DNA of 64,000 nucleotides. It comes from Candidatus Marsarchaeota G2 archaeon ECH_B_1. Its GTDB lineage: Archaea; Thermoproteota; Thermoprotei_A; Marsarchaeales; Marsarchaeaceae. The DNA lies in NCBI GenBank assembly GCA_003019535.1, contig NEXG01000004.1, forward strand, positions 61,540-125,539. Direction: 5' to 3'. This document shows positions 24,727-32,258 of the stretch, piece by piece; position 1 is the stretch's first letter; each line of letters starts with the position of its first letter. Under the pieces are notes generated by a model. It made no database searches and was not told where the DNA came from. It saw only the letters and a list, made by a program, of their open reading frames with translations. A program made the translations under genes and the position numbers.

Positions 24727-25995
24727 GTGGGTTGGGGTGTCATCTTCATAAAGGACCTAAAGGAGCTCGTAAGGAACAGAAAGGCGCTGGCACTAGTCAC
24801 AGTTATGCCCCTACTCCTATTCTCAGCGTTAGGTGTGCTGAGCAACTACTCTCTCACTAAGACTCCAACGGTTATCACCTTCGTGGACAAAGACACGGGT
24901 TATGGTTCAGCAAACTATGGTCAGCAACTCTTTAATAATATCGAGGCGTACGGCCAAAGCATAGACCTAGTGGTGGTTAATGAATCGAGTTTTCAGGTGG
25001 CCAAGCAGATGGTTGCGGATGGGCAGGCTGTTATGGCCATATTTGTACCAGAGAACTTCAGCTACACACTCAACCAGACGTTTGGTGTAGCAAACCTCAC
25101 ACTCTTTACAAGTCCGGGAAGCACCAAGGCTCAGGTGGTAAACCAGATTGTTGATAGCGCCCTCAGCGATATTTCAACCCAAGTGACATATGCTCGATTA
25201 CACAGGGTGTATGGTGCAAACGCCTCGAAGGTTCTAAACCCCGTCACAGTATACGTTGAAGAATACCAAGTGAAAACCCCCTTTAACACCACTGTGAGCA
25301 CACCCTACGCCGGCATACTCCCAGCGCTGATAGTACTCGTCTCCGTTGAGACAAATGTTGGTCTGATAATCGATAGCCTTGTGGGTGAAAAAGAGCGCAG
25401 AACACTCGAGATGCTGCTTGTGACACCCATAAGTAGGTGGGGGATAATCATTGGTAAAACACTCGCCGTGCTTGTAATATCCCTAGTGTCAGCAATAGCC
25501 ATCCTTGTGGGAATAATACTCGAAGTGGGTCTCACCTTCAGTGGTCTTGCGCAGAGCATAACACCAACCGCCATACAGATCAAACCACTACAAGCCGCCG
25601 CCCTAATAGCTATACTTACGGCGACCGTGGTGGTCACACAGCTCATAACCGCGGCGCTGAGTGCCTATGCAACAAATACTAAGGAGGCGAATGCAAGTAT
25701 AGGGCTAGTTATGTCGCTACCAGTACTCTCAATGTACCCACTCCTCTTCTCAAGCCTGTTCTCGCTACCCCATCTCGTACAAGCGGTCATGTACCTCCTA
25801 CCATTCACTTATAGCTACCTACTACTCAACATGGCACTGATAGGTCCAGCCTCATTATTTGACGTCGTATACGTCTTCGCTTTAGCGGGTTACACATTAC
25901 TCCTCCTCTACATAACCGTCAAACTCTACGGAAGAGAAGCCGTAATAGTGGGCACAACCAGAAAAATTCATCTTAGAAAACCAAAGACAAGGTGA
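24727..25995 (+). CDS. ABC-2 type transporter permease (NatB-like)
   Basis: This 422-residue permease starts at GTG 24727. It has one N-terminal hydrophobic segment (near residues 20-45), a large extracellular domain of about 150 residues, then five or so membrane segments with VGEKERRTLEMLLVTPIS, the conserved coupling-helix motif of ABC-2/NatB exporters, before them. It forms the membrane part of the exporter with the ATPase upstream. The C-terminal tail is short and basic. Nothing in the neighbourhood names the substrate. Confidence 0.88.
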   Translation: MGWGVIFIKDLKELVRNRKALALVTVMPLLLFSALGVLSNYSLTKTPTVITFVDKDTGYGSANYGQQLFNNIEAYGQSIDLVVVNESSFQVAKQMVADGQAVMAIFVPENFSYTLNQTFGVANLTLFTSPGSTKAQVVNQIVDSALSDISTQVTYARLHRVYGANASKVLNPVTVYVEEYQVKTPFNTTVSTPYAGILPALIVLVSVETNVGLIIDSLVGEKERRTLEMLLVTPISRWGIIIGKTLAVLVISLVSAIAILVGIILEVGLTFSGLAQSITPTAIQIKPLQAAALIAILTATVVVTQLITAALSAYATNTKEANASIGLVMSLPVLSMYPLLFSSLFSLPHLVQAVMYLLPFTYSYLLLNMALIGPASLFDVVYVFALAGYTLLLLYITVKLYGREAVIVGTTRKIHLRKPKTR

Positions 25996-26158
25996 GGAAA
26001 AGAGATGCTAAAAACAAGCAACTCGTATCGTTCATGCAATACGCGAAAGACTAATCAAACCAAGCCGCTATTCCACTATGCCTGTGATGTGAGCCATGTC
26101 CTCTGAGTGGTGATGTCAACTCTGGGGTAGCTGAGGTCTCGCGCCCACACCTTTTTCT

Positions 26159-27307
26159 CTAAGCGTGAACCTCGACCGTGTCCTCATCCATCAAAACGTG
26201 GTCTAGGCCAACCTTTGCACCCTGAAACCTCACCGAGGAACCCCAGACCCGCGCGTACTCGAACGTGGCAAGCAGCGAAGAATGAATGGTGTTTACCACA
26301 TCCCTAACTGTTGAGCCAGCTCTGAGGAAAATCGGTCTCTCAGACCTCTCCTTCTGGTTAAGAGGTTTAGTATACACCCTAATCAAACCAGAAACACCAA
26401 AAACCTCCCTTGCGAAAATGGCTTCAAAGTGCTGCTCGCCTTCCCACACAACCGGAGAGTTGGGTAGCATACTCTTTATTAAACTTAATTCACCTTCACT
26501 TATATTCGTGCGCCCTGTGATCAAAGCCACACTTGGTTTGAAAACATAGCCAAGCAGCGCGGCCTCAACATCATCAATACCCACCGGGCCATTTATTACT
26601 ACTACGGCGTTACGCACACCCATTTCGATTAGATAAGATGAAACCTCCTCTGGTGTACATAGGGGGGTGCCTGTAGTCATCACCCTCACACCCCCAGACG
26701 CTGTTTTCTCCACTTTTACCCACCCCTTCTTAGCCCTAAGCCTAATCCTGCACTCATCCAAGAAGTCCTCGAATGTCGTAATCTGGTCTCTAACCGGCTT
26801 GGAGGAATCGAAAACCAGCACTAAGAGGTCGGCGTTCCTAGCCGAAGCCAAAGTTAAACTCGGCTGCCTAGATGAGCCCAAATAGAGGGGTGGGGTGTCC
26901 ACGAGCTGAATCGGCACGTCGCCAAAACGCACAACCCCAGGTGTTGGCTGCCTAACCTCCATGAGCCCACCGCCCAGCGAAACGCCAGTTAGCCTTGAGA
27001 ATACGGCGGTCTTACCACACCCCATAGCGCCCACTAGCACAGCTTGGAGAGCGCCCTCCCGCTTTATAAGTAGGCTTAAACCCGAACCCTTCCTCCTAGA
27101 CCTTTCAGATTCTAACTCATCCTTTAAGACCGCGATCTGATGTCTAATCTGTTTACGAAGCTTTTCGGTACCCTTATGATCAGGTATTGCGGACAAGAAC
27201 TCCTGTAGGCGTTCAAGCTTTTCCTCCTTGGTCTTAGCCTCCTGTGCCTTAAGCCATAGAGCCTGAGCTTGTGGAGGCAAATTAGTTGGCAAGACACTCA
27301 CCCCCAC
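26159..27307 (-). CDS. DRG/Obg-related GTPase-like protein with C-terminal TGS domain, atypical G motifs
   Basis: This 382-residue protein has a charged helical N-terminus (about residues 1-80), a P-loop domain with G1 GAMGCGKTAV, and a C-terminal TGS domain (FLRAGSTVRDVVNTIH to DEDTVEVHA). The layout is that of the archaeal DRG family, which acts on ribosomes. Two guanine-nucleotide motifs are off consensus: G3 reads DTPP rather than DTPG, and where NKxD is expected I see only ALITGRTN. It may bind another nucleotide or work as a nucleotide-insensitive factor. It is monocistronic on the minus strand, with 160 bp of empty spacer towards the ABC permease. Confidence 0.82.
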   Translation of the reverse strand: MGVSVLPTNLPPQAQALWLKAQEAKTKEEKLERLQEFLSAIPDHKGTEKLRKQIRHQIAVLKDELESERSRRKGSGLSLLIKREGALQAVLVGAMGCGKTAVFSRLTGVSLGGGLMEVRQPTPGVVRFGDVPIQLVDTPPLYLGSSRQPSLTLASARNADLLVLVFDSSKPVRDQITTFEDFLDECRIRLRAKKGWVKVEKTASGGVRVMTTGTPLCTPEEVSSYLIEMGVRNAVVVINGPVGIDDVEAALLGYVFKPSVALITGRTNISEGELSLIKSMLPNSPVVWEGEQHFEAIFAREVFGVSGLIRVYTKPLNQKERSERPIFLRAGSTVRDVVNTIHSSLLATFEYARVWGSSVRFQGAKVGLDHVLMDEDTVEVHA

Positions 27308-27563
27308 TACTCAATTCATAACACCCACAGCCAAATTCATTTATCCAAAGAAACTCTTTGTTGAGGTAATAATTAGAGCTTGCGGGAATAAAAGGTGTAT
27401 CCACAATCCAAAAAATGAAGACCTAGGCAACCAAAGTGGATACGAACACAATAGAGAGCTTACGCATGATGGAATACTGAGAACCAAACAAGGTTTGCAC
27501 CGTAACGGCGGAAGCCATAAATATCCAGCAACTCTTTACTGGATTAATAGAGAACCAAGTAAA

Positions 27564-27706
27564 GGGGGCGTAGCTCAGCACGGTAGAGCGGCGGGCTCCA
27601 GAGCTCATCACAAAAAGATTTGACCCTAAAGAGGGGGATGACTTGGCTTTGGAGCGACAAACAAGGTGAAACCCGATGGTCGGGGGTTCAAGTCCCCTCG
27701 CCCCCA
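27564..27706 (+). tRNA. tRNA-Trp (CCA) with an intron
   Basis: The 7-bp acceptor stem GGGGGCG (27564-27570) pairs with CGCCCCC (27699-27705), followed by discriminator A; CCA is not encoded. The D arm is GCTC/GAGC, the anticodon loop CTCCAGA carries CCA at 27598-27600, the anticodon stem is GCGGG with CCCGA (one mismatch), and the T arm has loop TTCAAGT. About 69 bases, 27602-27670, interrupt the loop between positions 37 and 38, the canonical archaeal intron site; the precise splice points are inferred. Trp tRNA introns of many archaea include a C/D-box RNA, but I do not see a clear full set of boxes here. Confidence 0.9.
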
Positions 27707-27733
27707 CTCTATGTACCACGTGTACTAGGCAAG

Positions 27734-27743
27734 TTTCTTTTTT
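27734..27743 (+). terminator. T-run after tRNA-Trp
   Basis: TTTCTTTTTT begins 28 bases after the tRNA 3' end. Archaeal transcription stops at such oligo-T tracts, so this is the likely terminator of the tRNA transcript. Confidence 0.55.
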
Positions 27744-28268
27744 AAAACTGCCTACCCAAAACCCCTAACCTATTATCAACACTTTGAGAAGAATGAGTGG
27801 AAGCCTACCTACACTTACCAATATTGAAAACTCTCTCATGAGATTGATTATCTTTTGTAACAATGGTGACCACAAGTGGCTGGGTTATCTACGAGGCCAC
27901 ACTAAAGATTAAATCAACCAGAAAACCCAAGCTTGTGTCGATAGTTTGGTACGGGCGCAAGTGTGTGTGGAGCAAAACCACTATAAAATATTTATGCAAC
28001 AAGGCGTGTTGCACTTATTCGTCTCGTTGCTTAGTCGGAATGATGAAGGTATCAGGCTTTGGCTTTGGGGTCCTTAAATACTCTAAGGCAGAGCTTAAAA
28101 TAAACTTTTAGGGCATGTCACTTGCTAACACAAAACATTATCAATAGAGCTACCAAACTCCTCCTCATTGATTGTGGAAGGCTTGATACTCTGTGTAGCA
28201 TGGCACACGGTTAGTGGGTAGATCAGGTTGAGGGGTCGACTGAGCATCGTCTCACACCTAATTAGTGG
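27744..28268. other. Noncoding stretch with strong TATA-like element
   Basis: There is no gene that I trust in these 525 bases. An 82-codon frame at 27863-28111 is rich in Lys and Cys, unlike its neighbours, and a strong TATA-like ACTATAAAATATTTATG at about 27979-27995 lies inside it, which argues for a short transcript starting near 28010. Nothing that I recognise as a C/D- or H/ACA-box RNA follows. A 9-bp direct repeat, TTAGTGGGT, occurs at 28211-28219 and 28262-28270, the second copy overlapping the start of the thioesterase gene. Confidence 0.35.
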
Positions 28269-29288
28269 GTGTTGTCAAACCTATTTATGTACGAGAAGAA
28301 GAATCTCTCTCTTAAAAGTACGGCTGTTGAGACACTGCATATTGTTAACCCAGGCGACGCGAATCCTCTCGGCATACTGCATGGGGGCAGAATGATGGAC
28401 TGGCTTGTTTCAACGGCCACGCTAAGCGCGACAAGACTCACACGGGGTAACTGTGTTCTAGGTTACCTGGATAACGTGTTCTTCATAAACCCAGTTCACG
28501 TGGGTGATAGGGTCTTCGTGAGGGCTTGGGTGGAATACGTGGGGAGAAGCTCATTGGAGGTAGCCGTAAAGGCTTTAGCCGAGGGCGAAGAAAGTAATAC
28601 TAGTTCGCTTACCACGTATTCACACATGACGTTTGTCGCTGTGGATCCACGCGGTGAACCAAGACCAATACCGTCGAGATTAGAACCAACCCAAGATGAG
28701 AAAAGCGAATACCTAGAAGCCCAGGAAAGGTATACTAAGCGTAAAAATCTATTAGCGGACAGGAAACAAAGAACGATGGATGTTGAAGCTTATGCGGCGG
28801 ACTCGGATTGGAAATTTGAACTCTCAAAAATAGTATTCCAAGACGATGCTATATATGGCGACCTAATGTTCGGGGGTCGACTTCTAAGGCTTTTGGATGA
28901 GTTAACTGGGTCTTTGGCCACAAGGTATTGCGGTGGAACATGCGTAACAGGGTCTGTGGATGAGATGGCCTTCTATTATCCTATCAGGGTGGGCGACATA
29001 TTGGATGTTACCGTAGCCTTAAACTATGTAGGCCACTCCTCGATGGAGATAGGTGCCAAAGTCATCGTGGAGAGCCCTTACACGGGTAGCAGACACCATG
29101 CGGCCACAGCGTACTATACATTTGTACACATTGACAAAGACGGTAGACCTCAACCAGTACCCGCATACACACCGAAGACTGAAGATGAAGCCGAGCGGTG
29201 GAGGCAGGCGGAGAAGAGGGCTGAGGCGAGAAGGGAAAAAGTTGAACGCTTTAAAAAACAAGTCAAAGATTCACTGCCCCAACGTTAG
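28269..29288 (+). CDS. Double-hotdog acyl-CoA thioesterase
   Basis: This 339-residue protein consists of two tandem hotdog domains. The first (about residues 12-135) has NPLGILHGGRMMDWL and the second (about 180-310) YGDLMFGGRLLRLLDE, both followed by the VxVGDxVxVxxxVxYVGxSSxE pattern of the acyl-CoA thioester hydrolase family. It hydrolyses acyl-CoA to free acid and CoA. The GTG at 28269 is used here, though an in-frame ATG at 28287 is possible. The C-terminal 30 residues are a highly charged helix. It stands alone and has a hairpin 60 bases after its stop. Confidence 0.9.
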   Translation: MLSNLFMYEKKNLSLKSTAVETLHIVNPGDANPLGILHGGRMMDWLVSTATLSATRLTRGNCVLGYLDNVFFINPVHVGDRVFVRAWVEYVGRSSLEVAVKALAEGEESNTSSLTTYSHMTFVAVDPRGEPRPIPSRLEPTQDEKSEYLEAQERYTKRKNLLADRKQRTMDVEAYAADSDWKFELSKIVFQDDAIYGDLMFGGRLLRLLDELTGSLATRYCGGTCVTGSVDEMAFYYPIRVGDILDVTVALNYVGHSSMEIGAKVIVESPYTGSRHHAATAYYTFVHIDKDGRPQPVPAYTPKTEDEAERWRQAEKRAEARREKVERFKKQVKDSLPQR

Positions 29289-29349
29289 AAACATCTCATT
29301 TCGTTTTGGTTAACAAAACAGATTTACAGCAACTCTCTTCCCCACACCC

Positions 29350-29370
29350 CCTCGAGGCCACGGCTCGAGG
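29350..29370 (+). terminator. Hairpin after the thioesterase gene
   Basis: CCTCGAG at 29350-29356 and CTCGAGG at 29364-29370 form a perfect 7-bp stem with a 7-base loop. It is placed to protect or end the thioesterase mRNA. It has no T-run directly behind it, so the terminator label is tentative. The remaining spacer to 29520 holds nothing else that I recognise. Confidence 0.4.
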
Positions 29371-29520
29371 TTTACACAAAACTACATAAATTATTTGAAA
29401 CCTACCACGTGTAAATTACAGTAAGCTTCTACTACCCTACCGATGCGTAAAAGTAACACATTAAACACAACACTGAACAAGGTGACACGCTTGCATCCGG
29501 TGATGTCACTATCTGCATGA

Positions 29521-30246
29521 ATGCAGTGTTTGCGTGAAAAGGTTTATGATTTGGTCCCGTTAGAAGTTCACGTGTCTCTAAGGATTAGAGTCATATTGAC
29601 TGCATGCTTCTTCGTAGCCATTTCACTGCTTGTGAAGCTACTCGGTGAACCGACACCCATAAACACCGCGCTTTTTAGACTCATTAATGCGCACCAATAC
29701 ATTTACCTTAACACCTTTATGCTTGACCTATCGCGCTATGGTCGCGAATACGTGTGGGTCCCAGTGGTATTCGTATTATGGCTACCTGGGGGAGAATACC
29801 GCCGGTGCTCCTTTCTCCTCTTTGTGACATTTATCTTAGCCATCATCTTAGGCACGGCGACTAAGGCGATAATGGCTGAGCCGAGGCCCTTTGACGTTCT
29901 CGGAGGAGTAAACGTGATTGGCGTCAGACCCACAGATTACAGCTATCCCTCTGGTCACGCCGTAATAGTGGGAGCTGGAGCCATAGTGGCTCTGAGCGCT
30001 CTACCAAAAAAATACTCCCTACCTCTCCTAGCAGAGGCTTTAGCGGTCAGCTACTCGCGAATGTATTTGGGTGTCCACTGGCCAGCGGACATCCTTGGAG
30101 GGTGGTTGCTCGCCGCATTCTGCGCGGGGCTTGTCCTCTACGAGGAGTACAGGCTTAAACCACTCTACGAGTTTCTTTCGGACCTATGGGACCGAATCAT
30201 ATTCTCCCTTAGATATCATAGAGAGGAAGAGGAAGAAGAAGAGTGA
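29521..30246 (+). CDS. PAP2-family membrane phosphatase
   Basis: This 241-residue membrane protein has the three PAP2 motifs: KAIMAEPRP (motif 1), YPSGHAV (motif 2) and SRMYLGVHWPADILGG (motif 3), with the catalytic histidines and arginine in place. About five or six membrane segments surround them, which puts the active site at the membrane face. It removes phosphate from lipid phosphates or isoprenyl diphosphates. The extreme C-terminus is a run of seven glutamates after an amphipathic segment, which is unusual and probably cytoplasmic. It is monocistronic. Confidence 0.92.
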   Translation: MQCLREKVYDLVPLEVHVSLRIRVILTACFFVAISLLVKLLGEPTPINTALFRLINAHQYIYLNTFMLDLSRYGREYVWVPVVFVLWLPGGEYRRCSFLLFVTFILAIILGTATKAIMAEPRPFDVLGGVNVIGVRPTDYSYPSGHAVIVGAGAIVALSALPKKYSLPLLAEALAVSYSRMYLGVHWPADILGGWLLAAFCAGLVLYEEYRLKPLYEFLSDLWDRIIFSLRYHREEEEEEE

Positions 30247-30806
30247 GTTCCCACTCCAACAAGCGATTTAGAGCAACAAAATCGCTCACTACAAAATCAA
30301 GGGATGGTAACAAACCTTTCACAAATTAATAGTAACGAGTAACAACAACCAACATTATCATGACGTGAAGTGCACCCACTCCTCTATTCAAGGTTGTGTT
30401 GACCCACCGCCCACTCAAGTGATCACTCATGGCTCCAAACACCCCCCACGCATGGGATGCTGAGGCAGTATTATCCATGGGATGCGTACCCTCCAGCCTA
30501 AAACGGGCAACCTTTTGTAACTGACCTACTAGCACCCAAACTTTCAGCGCTTTCTTCAAAGCTCTTCGCTTGAATGTGTACCCGCACCACTTTACCGACT
30601 ATAAACAGTTGGTGTTTTCTAAACTCTCTCAATAAGAGTCTAAACTCTCTCAATAAGAGCATGATAGAGCAAACAAATTTACCTCAATAGAAAGCCTGCG
30701 TTAGGGCAAAACCCATTAACATCACCATTTTAATGCCCTCTGAATGATGGGTGTAAACGACAACGCTTAATTCCACCAATGGGAGTTTTTAGCGTGGTGC
30801 CTTAAC
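30247..30806. other. Long noncoding stretch, possible gene remnant
   Basis: There is no gene that I trust in this 560-bp gap. A 77-codon minus-strand frame (30326-30559) with a TTG start ends in a hydrophobic segment and has no family that I recognise; it could be a decayed gene. A perfect 21-bp tandem duplication lies at 30618-30659. AT-rich sequence before 30800 may hold the promoter of the VTT gene. Confidence 0.35.
30618..30659. repeat. Two-copy 21-bp tandem repeat
   Basis: The unit that starts TCTAAACTCTCTC and ends AATAAGAG is present twice, head to tail and without a mismatch, at 30618-30638 and 30639-30659. Each copy contains a small CTCT/AGAG dyad. It could be a doubled binding site or replication slippage in noncoding DNA. 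Confidence 0.85.
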
Positions 30807-31415
30807 CTGAACGTAGACTACACGCTTTCAGAGCTCCTACTCATCTTTATTATAACCTTCGCTTCAAATGCCACACCCTTCTTTGGGGTATCATACACCC
30901 TCCTATCAACAACTTTCCTACTGATTTCCGGCGTGAACCCGCTTAGTTTCACACTCGTCGTGATCATAACTGGCGTAGGCGCAGCGCTCGCTAAAGTCCT
31001 GATCTATTATGGTGCTCTCGGCTTCGGTGGAAGGCTTAGAAGAAACAGGAATGTTAGACTGCTTTCTAGATGGATGAACACAAAATCCTTTCTGCTCTCC
31101 CTCTTTATTACAGCGTTTATACCCATCCTTCCACTGGATGACTACCTTTACATAGGCGCTGGAGCAAACCGTGCCAGACTCCCCGAGATGTTAGCGGTGA
31201 CGATAAGCGCTAAGATATCGAAGAGCGCCTTTGAGATCTCGCTCGAACTTCTAGGGATTATTAGGGTTACTGACTACCTAAGGGTGTTGGGTATAACAAG
31301 TGTTGAGCTCAGCCTGTTATTATCAGTGTTCTTCCTCGTACTAGGTGTTATTCTATACGAGCTTGACTGGGAGAGAATACTTGGGGTTTTAAAAAAGAGG
31401 GGTGTCGCAGGGTGA
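30807..31415 (+). CDS. VTT/SNARE-associated (DedA-like) membrane protein with non-standard start
   Basis: The frame encodes about 202 residues from CTG 30807. It has NATPFFGVSYTLL, LISGVNPLSFTLV, a glycine-rich TGVGAALAKVLIYY segment and, later, IPILPLDDYLYIGAGANR; these fit the VTT domain of DedA/TVP38-type transporters, with about five membrane segments. No ATG, GTG or TTG is found in frame between the last upstream stop (30768-30770) and GTG 30933, yet the sequence before 30933 is clearly membrane-protein coding. A GGTG motif seven bases before the CTG could be its ribosome binding site. Starting at GTG 30933 would cut off the first membrane segments. An upstream frameshift is the alternative. 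Confidence 0.65.
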   Translation: MNVDYTLSELLLIFIITFASNATPFFGVSYTLLSTTFLLISGVNPLSFTLVVIITGVGAALAKVLIYYGALGFGGRLRRNRNVRLLSRWMNTKSFLLSLFITAFIPILPLDDYLYIGAGANRARLPEMLAVTISAKISKSAFEISLELLGIIRVTDYLRVLGITSVELSLLLSVFFLVLGVILYELDWERILGVLKKRGVAG

Positions 31416-31417
31416 TT

Positions 31418-32254
31418 TCAGCCAGCGAAGAGCGCTTCTATTTTGGCTTTGTCCTCCTCTGAAACCCTCCACCCAACGCTTTCAGCGTTGAGTTTGACGT
31501 GTTCCACCCTTGATCCTCTGGGTATTGGGAAAACGTTCGGCTTGGATGCTAGGATATTTAATGCCACCTGTGACGGTGTTTTACCGTACTTGGCTCCTAT
31601 CTTCGACAGCGCAGTGTTGGATGCAAGCTTACCATGGGCCAGCGGGAAATACGCCAACACGGCTATACCATTCTTCTCACAGTATGGTAGAATGTCCTTT
31701 TCAATAGACCTGTTCGCCAAACTGTACTCCATTTGGGTTGAGCTTAGCTCATACTTTTTAAGCGAGTGATGGGCCTCCACCATCTGCTCCAAGCTAAAGT
31801 TACTCACACCAATGAATCTTATTTTACCCTTATCCACCATCTCCTCCATTGCACCCATCGTTTCAGCAATTGGTACACGTGGGTTCGGAAAGTGGATCTG
31901 GTATAGATCCACATAGCTGACACCCAGCCTTCTCATACTCGCCTCCAAACTCTTGATGAGTCTATCACGCCTCAAGTGGTTGGACCACACCTTAGTGGCC
32001 AAAAACACGTCCTCTCTTCTTAGCCCAGCTATGGCTTTGGCGACCAGCGGCTCTGACTGGTAGATTTCAGCTGTGTCCACCAAGTTTATTCCCAGCTCAA
32101 GCCCGCTTCTTATGGCTTGTATCTTGGCCTGCGCTCCACGCCTCCAACCAAGATAGGCGGTGACTATCCAGAGGGGATCATAATATGTACCCATACCCAC
32201 CGCTGACACACGAACACCACTCTTCGCGAACTGCTTATACTCCACGTCACCCAC
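31418..32254 (-). CDS. Aldo/keto reductase
   Basis: This 278-residue TIM-barrel oxidoreductase has the family landmarks GINLVDTAEIYQSE (catalytic Asp and Tyr), FLATKVW (catalytic Lys), VDLYQIHFPNP (catalytic His) and the NADP-binding PIPRGSRVEH near the C-terminus. It reduces an aldehyde or ketone with NAD(P)H. It follows the fused ETF gene on the same strand with a four-base gap, so they may form an operon, and it converges on the VTT gene with only two bases between stops. The substrate is not evident. Confidence 0.92.
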   Translation of the reverse strand: MGDVEYKQFAKSGVRVSAVGMGTYYDPLWIVTAYLGWRRGAQAKIQAIRSGLELGINLVDTAEIYQSEPLVAKAIAGLRREDVFLATKVWSNHLRRDRLIKSLEASMRRLGVSYVDLYQIHFPNPRVPIAETMGAMEEMVDKGKIRFIGVSNFSLEQMVEAHHSLKKYELSSTQMEYSLANRSIEKDILPYCEKNGIAVLAYFPLAHGKLASNTALSKIGAKYGKTPSQVALNILASKPNVFPIPRGSRVEHVKLNAESVGWRVSEEDKAKIEALFAG

Positions 32255-32258
32255 CCGC

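Noticed and set aside
27423..27719. 98-codon minus-strand ORF
   Set aside because: It runs antisense across the intron-bearing tRNA-Trp gene and so is an accidental frame.
27863..28111. 82-codon plus-strand ORF
   Set aside because: Rich in Lys and Cys, crossed by a strong TATA-like element, and without a motif; more likely noncoding.
30326..30559. 77-codon minus-strand ORF
   Set aside because: No family recognised and single copy; kept only as a possible remnant in the spacer entry.
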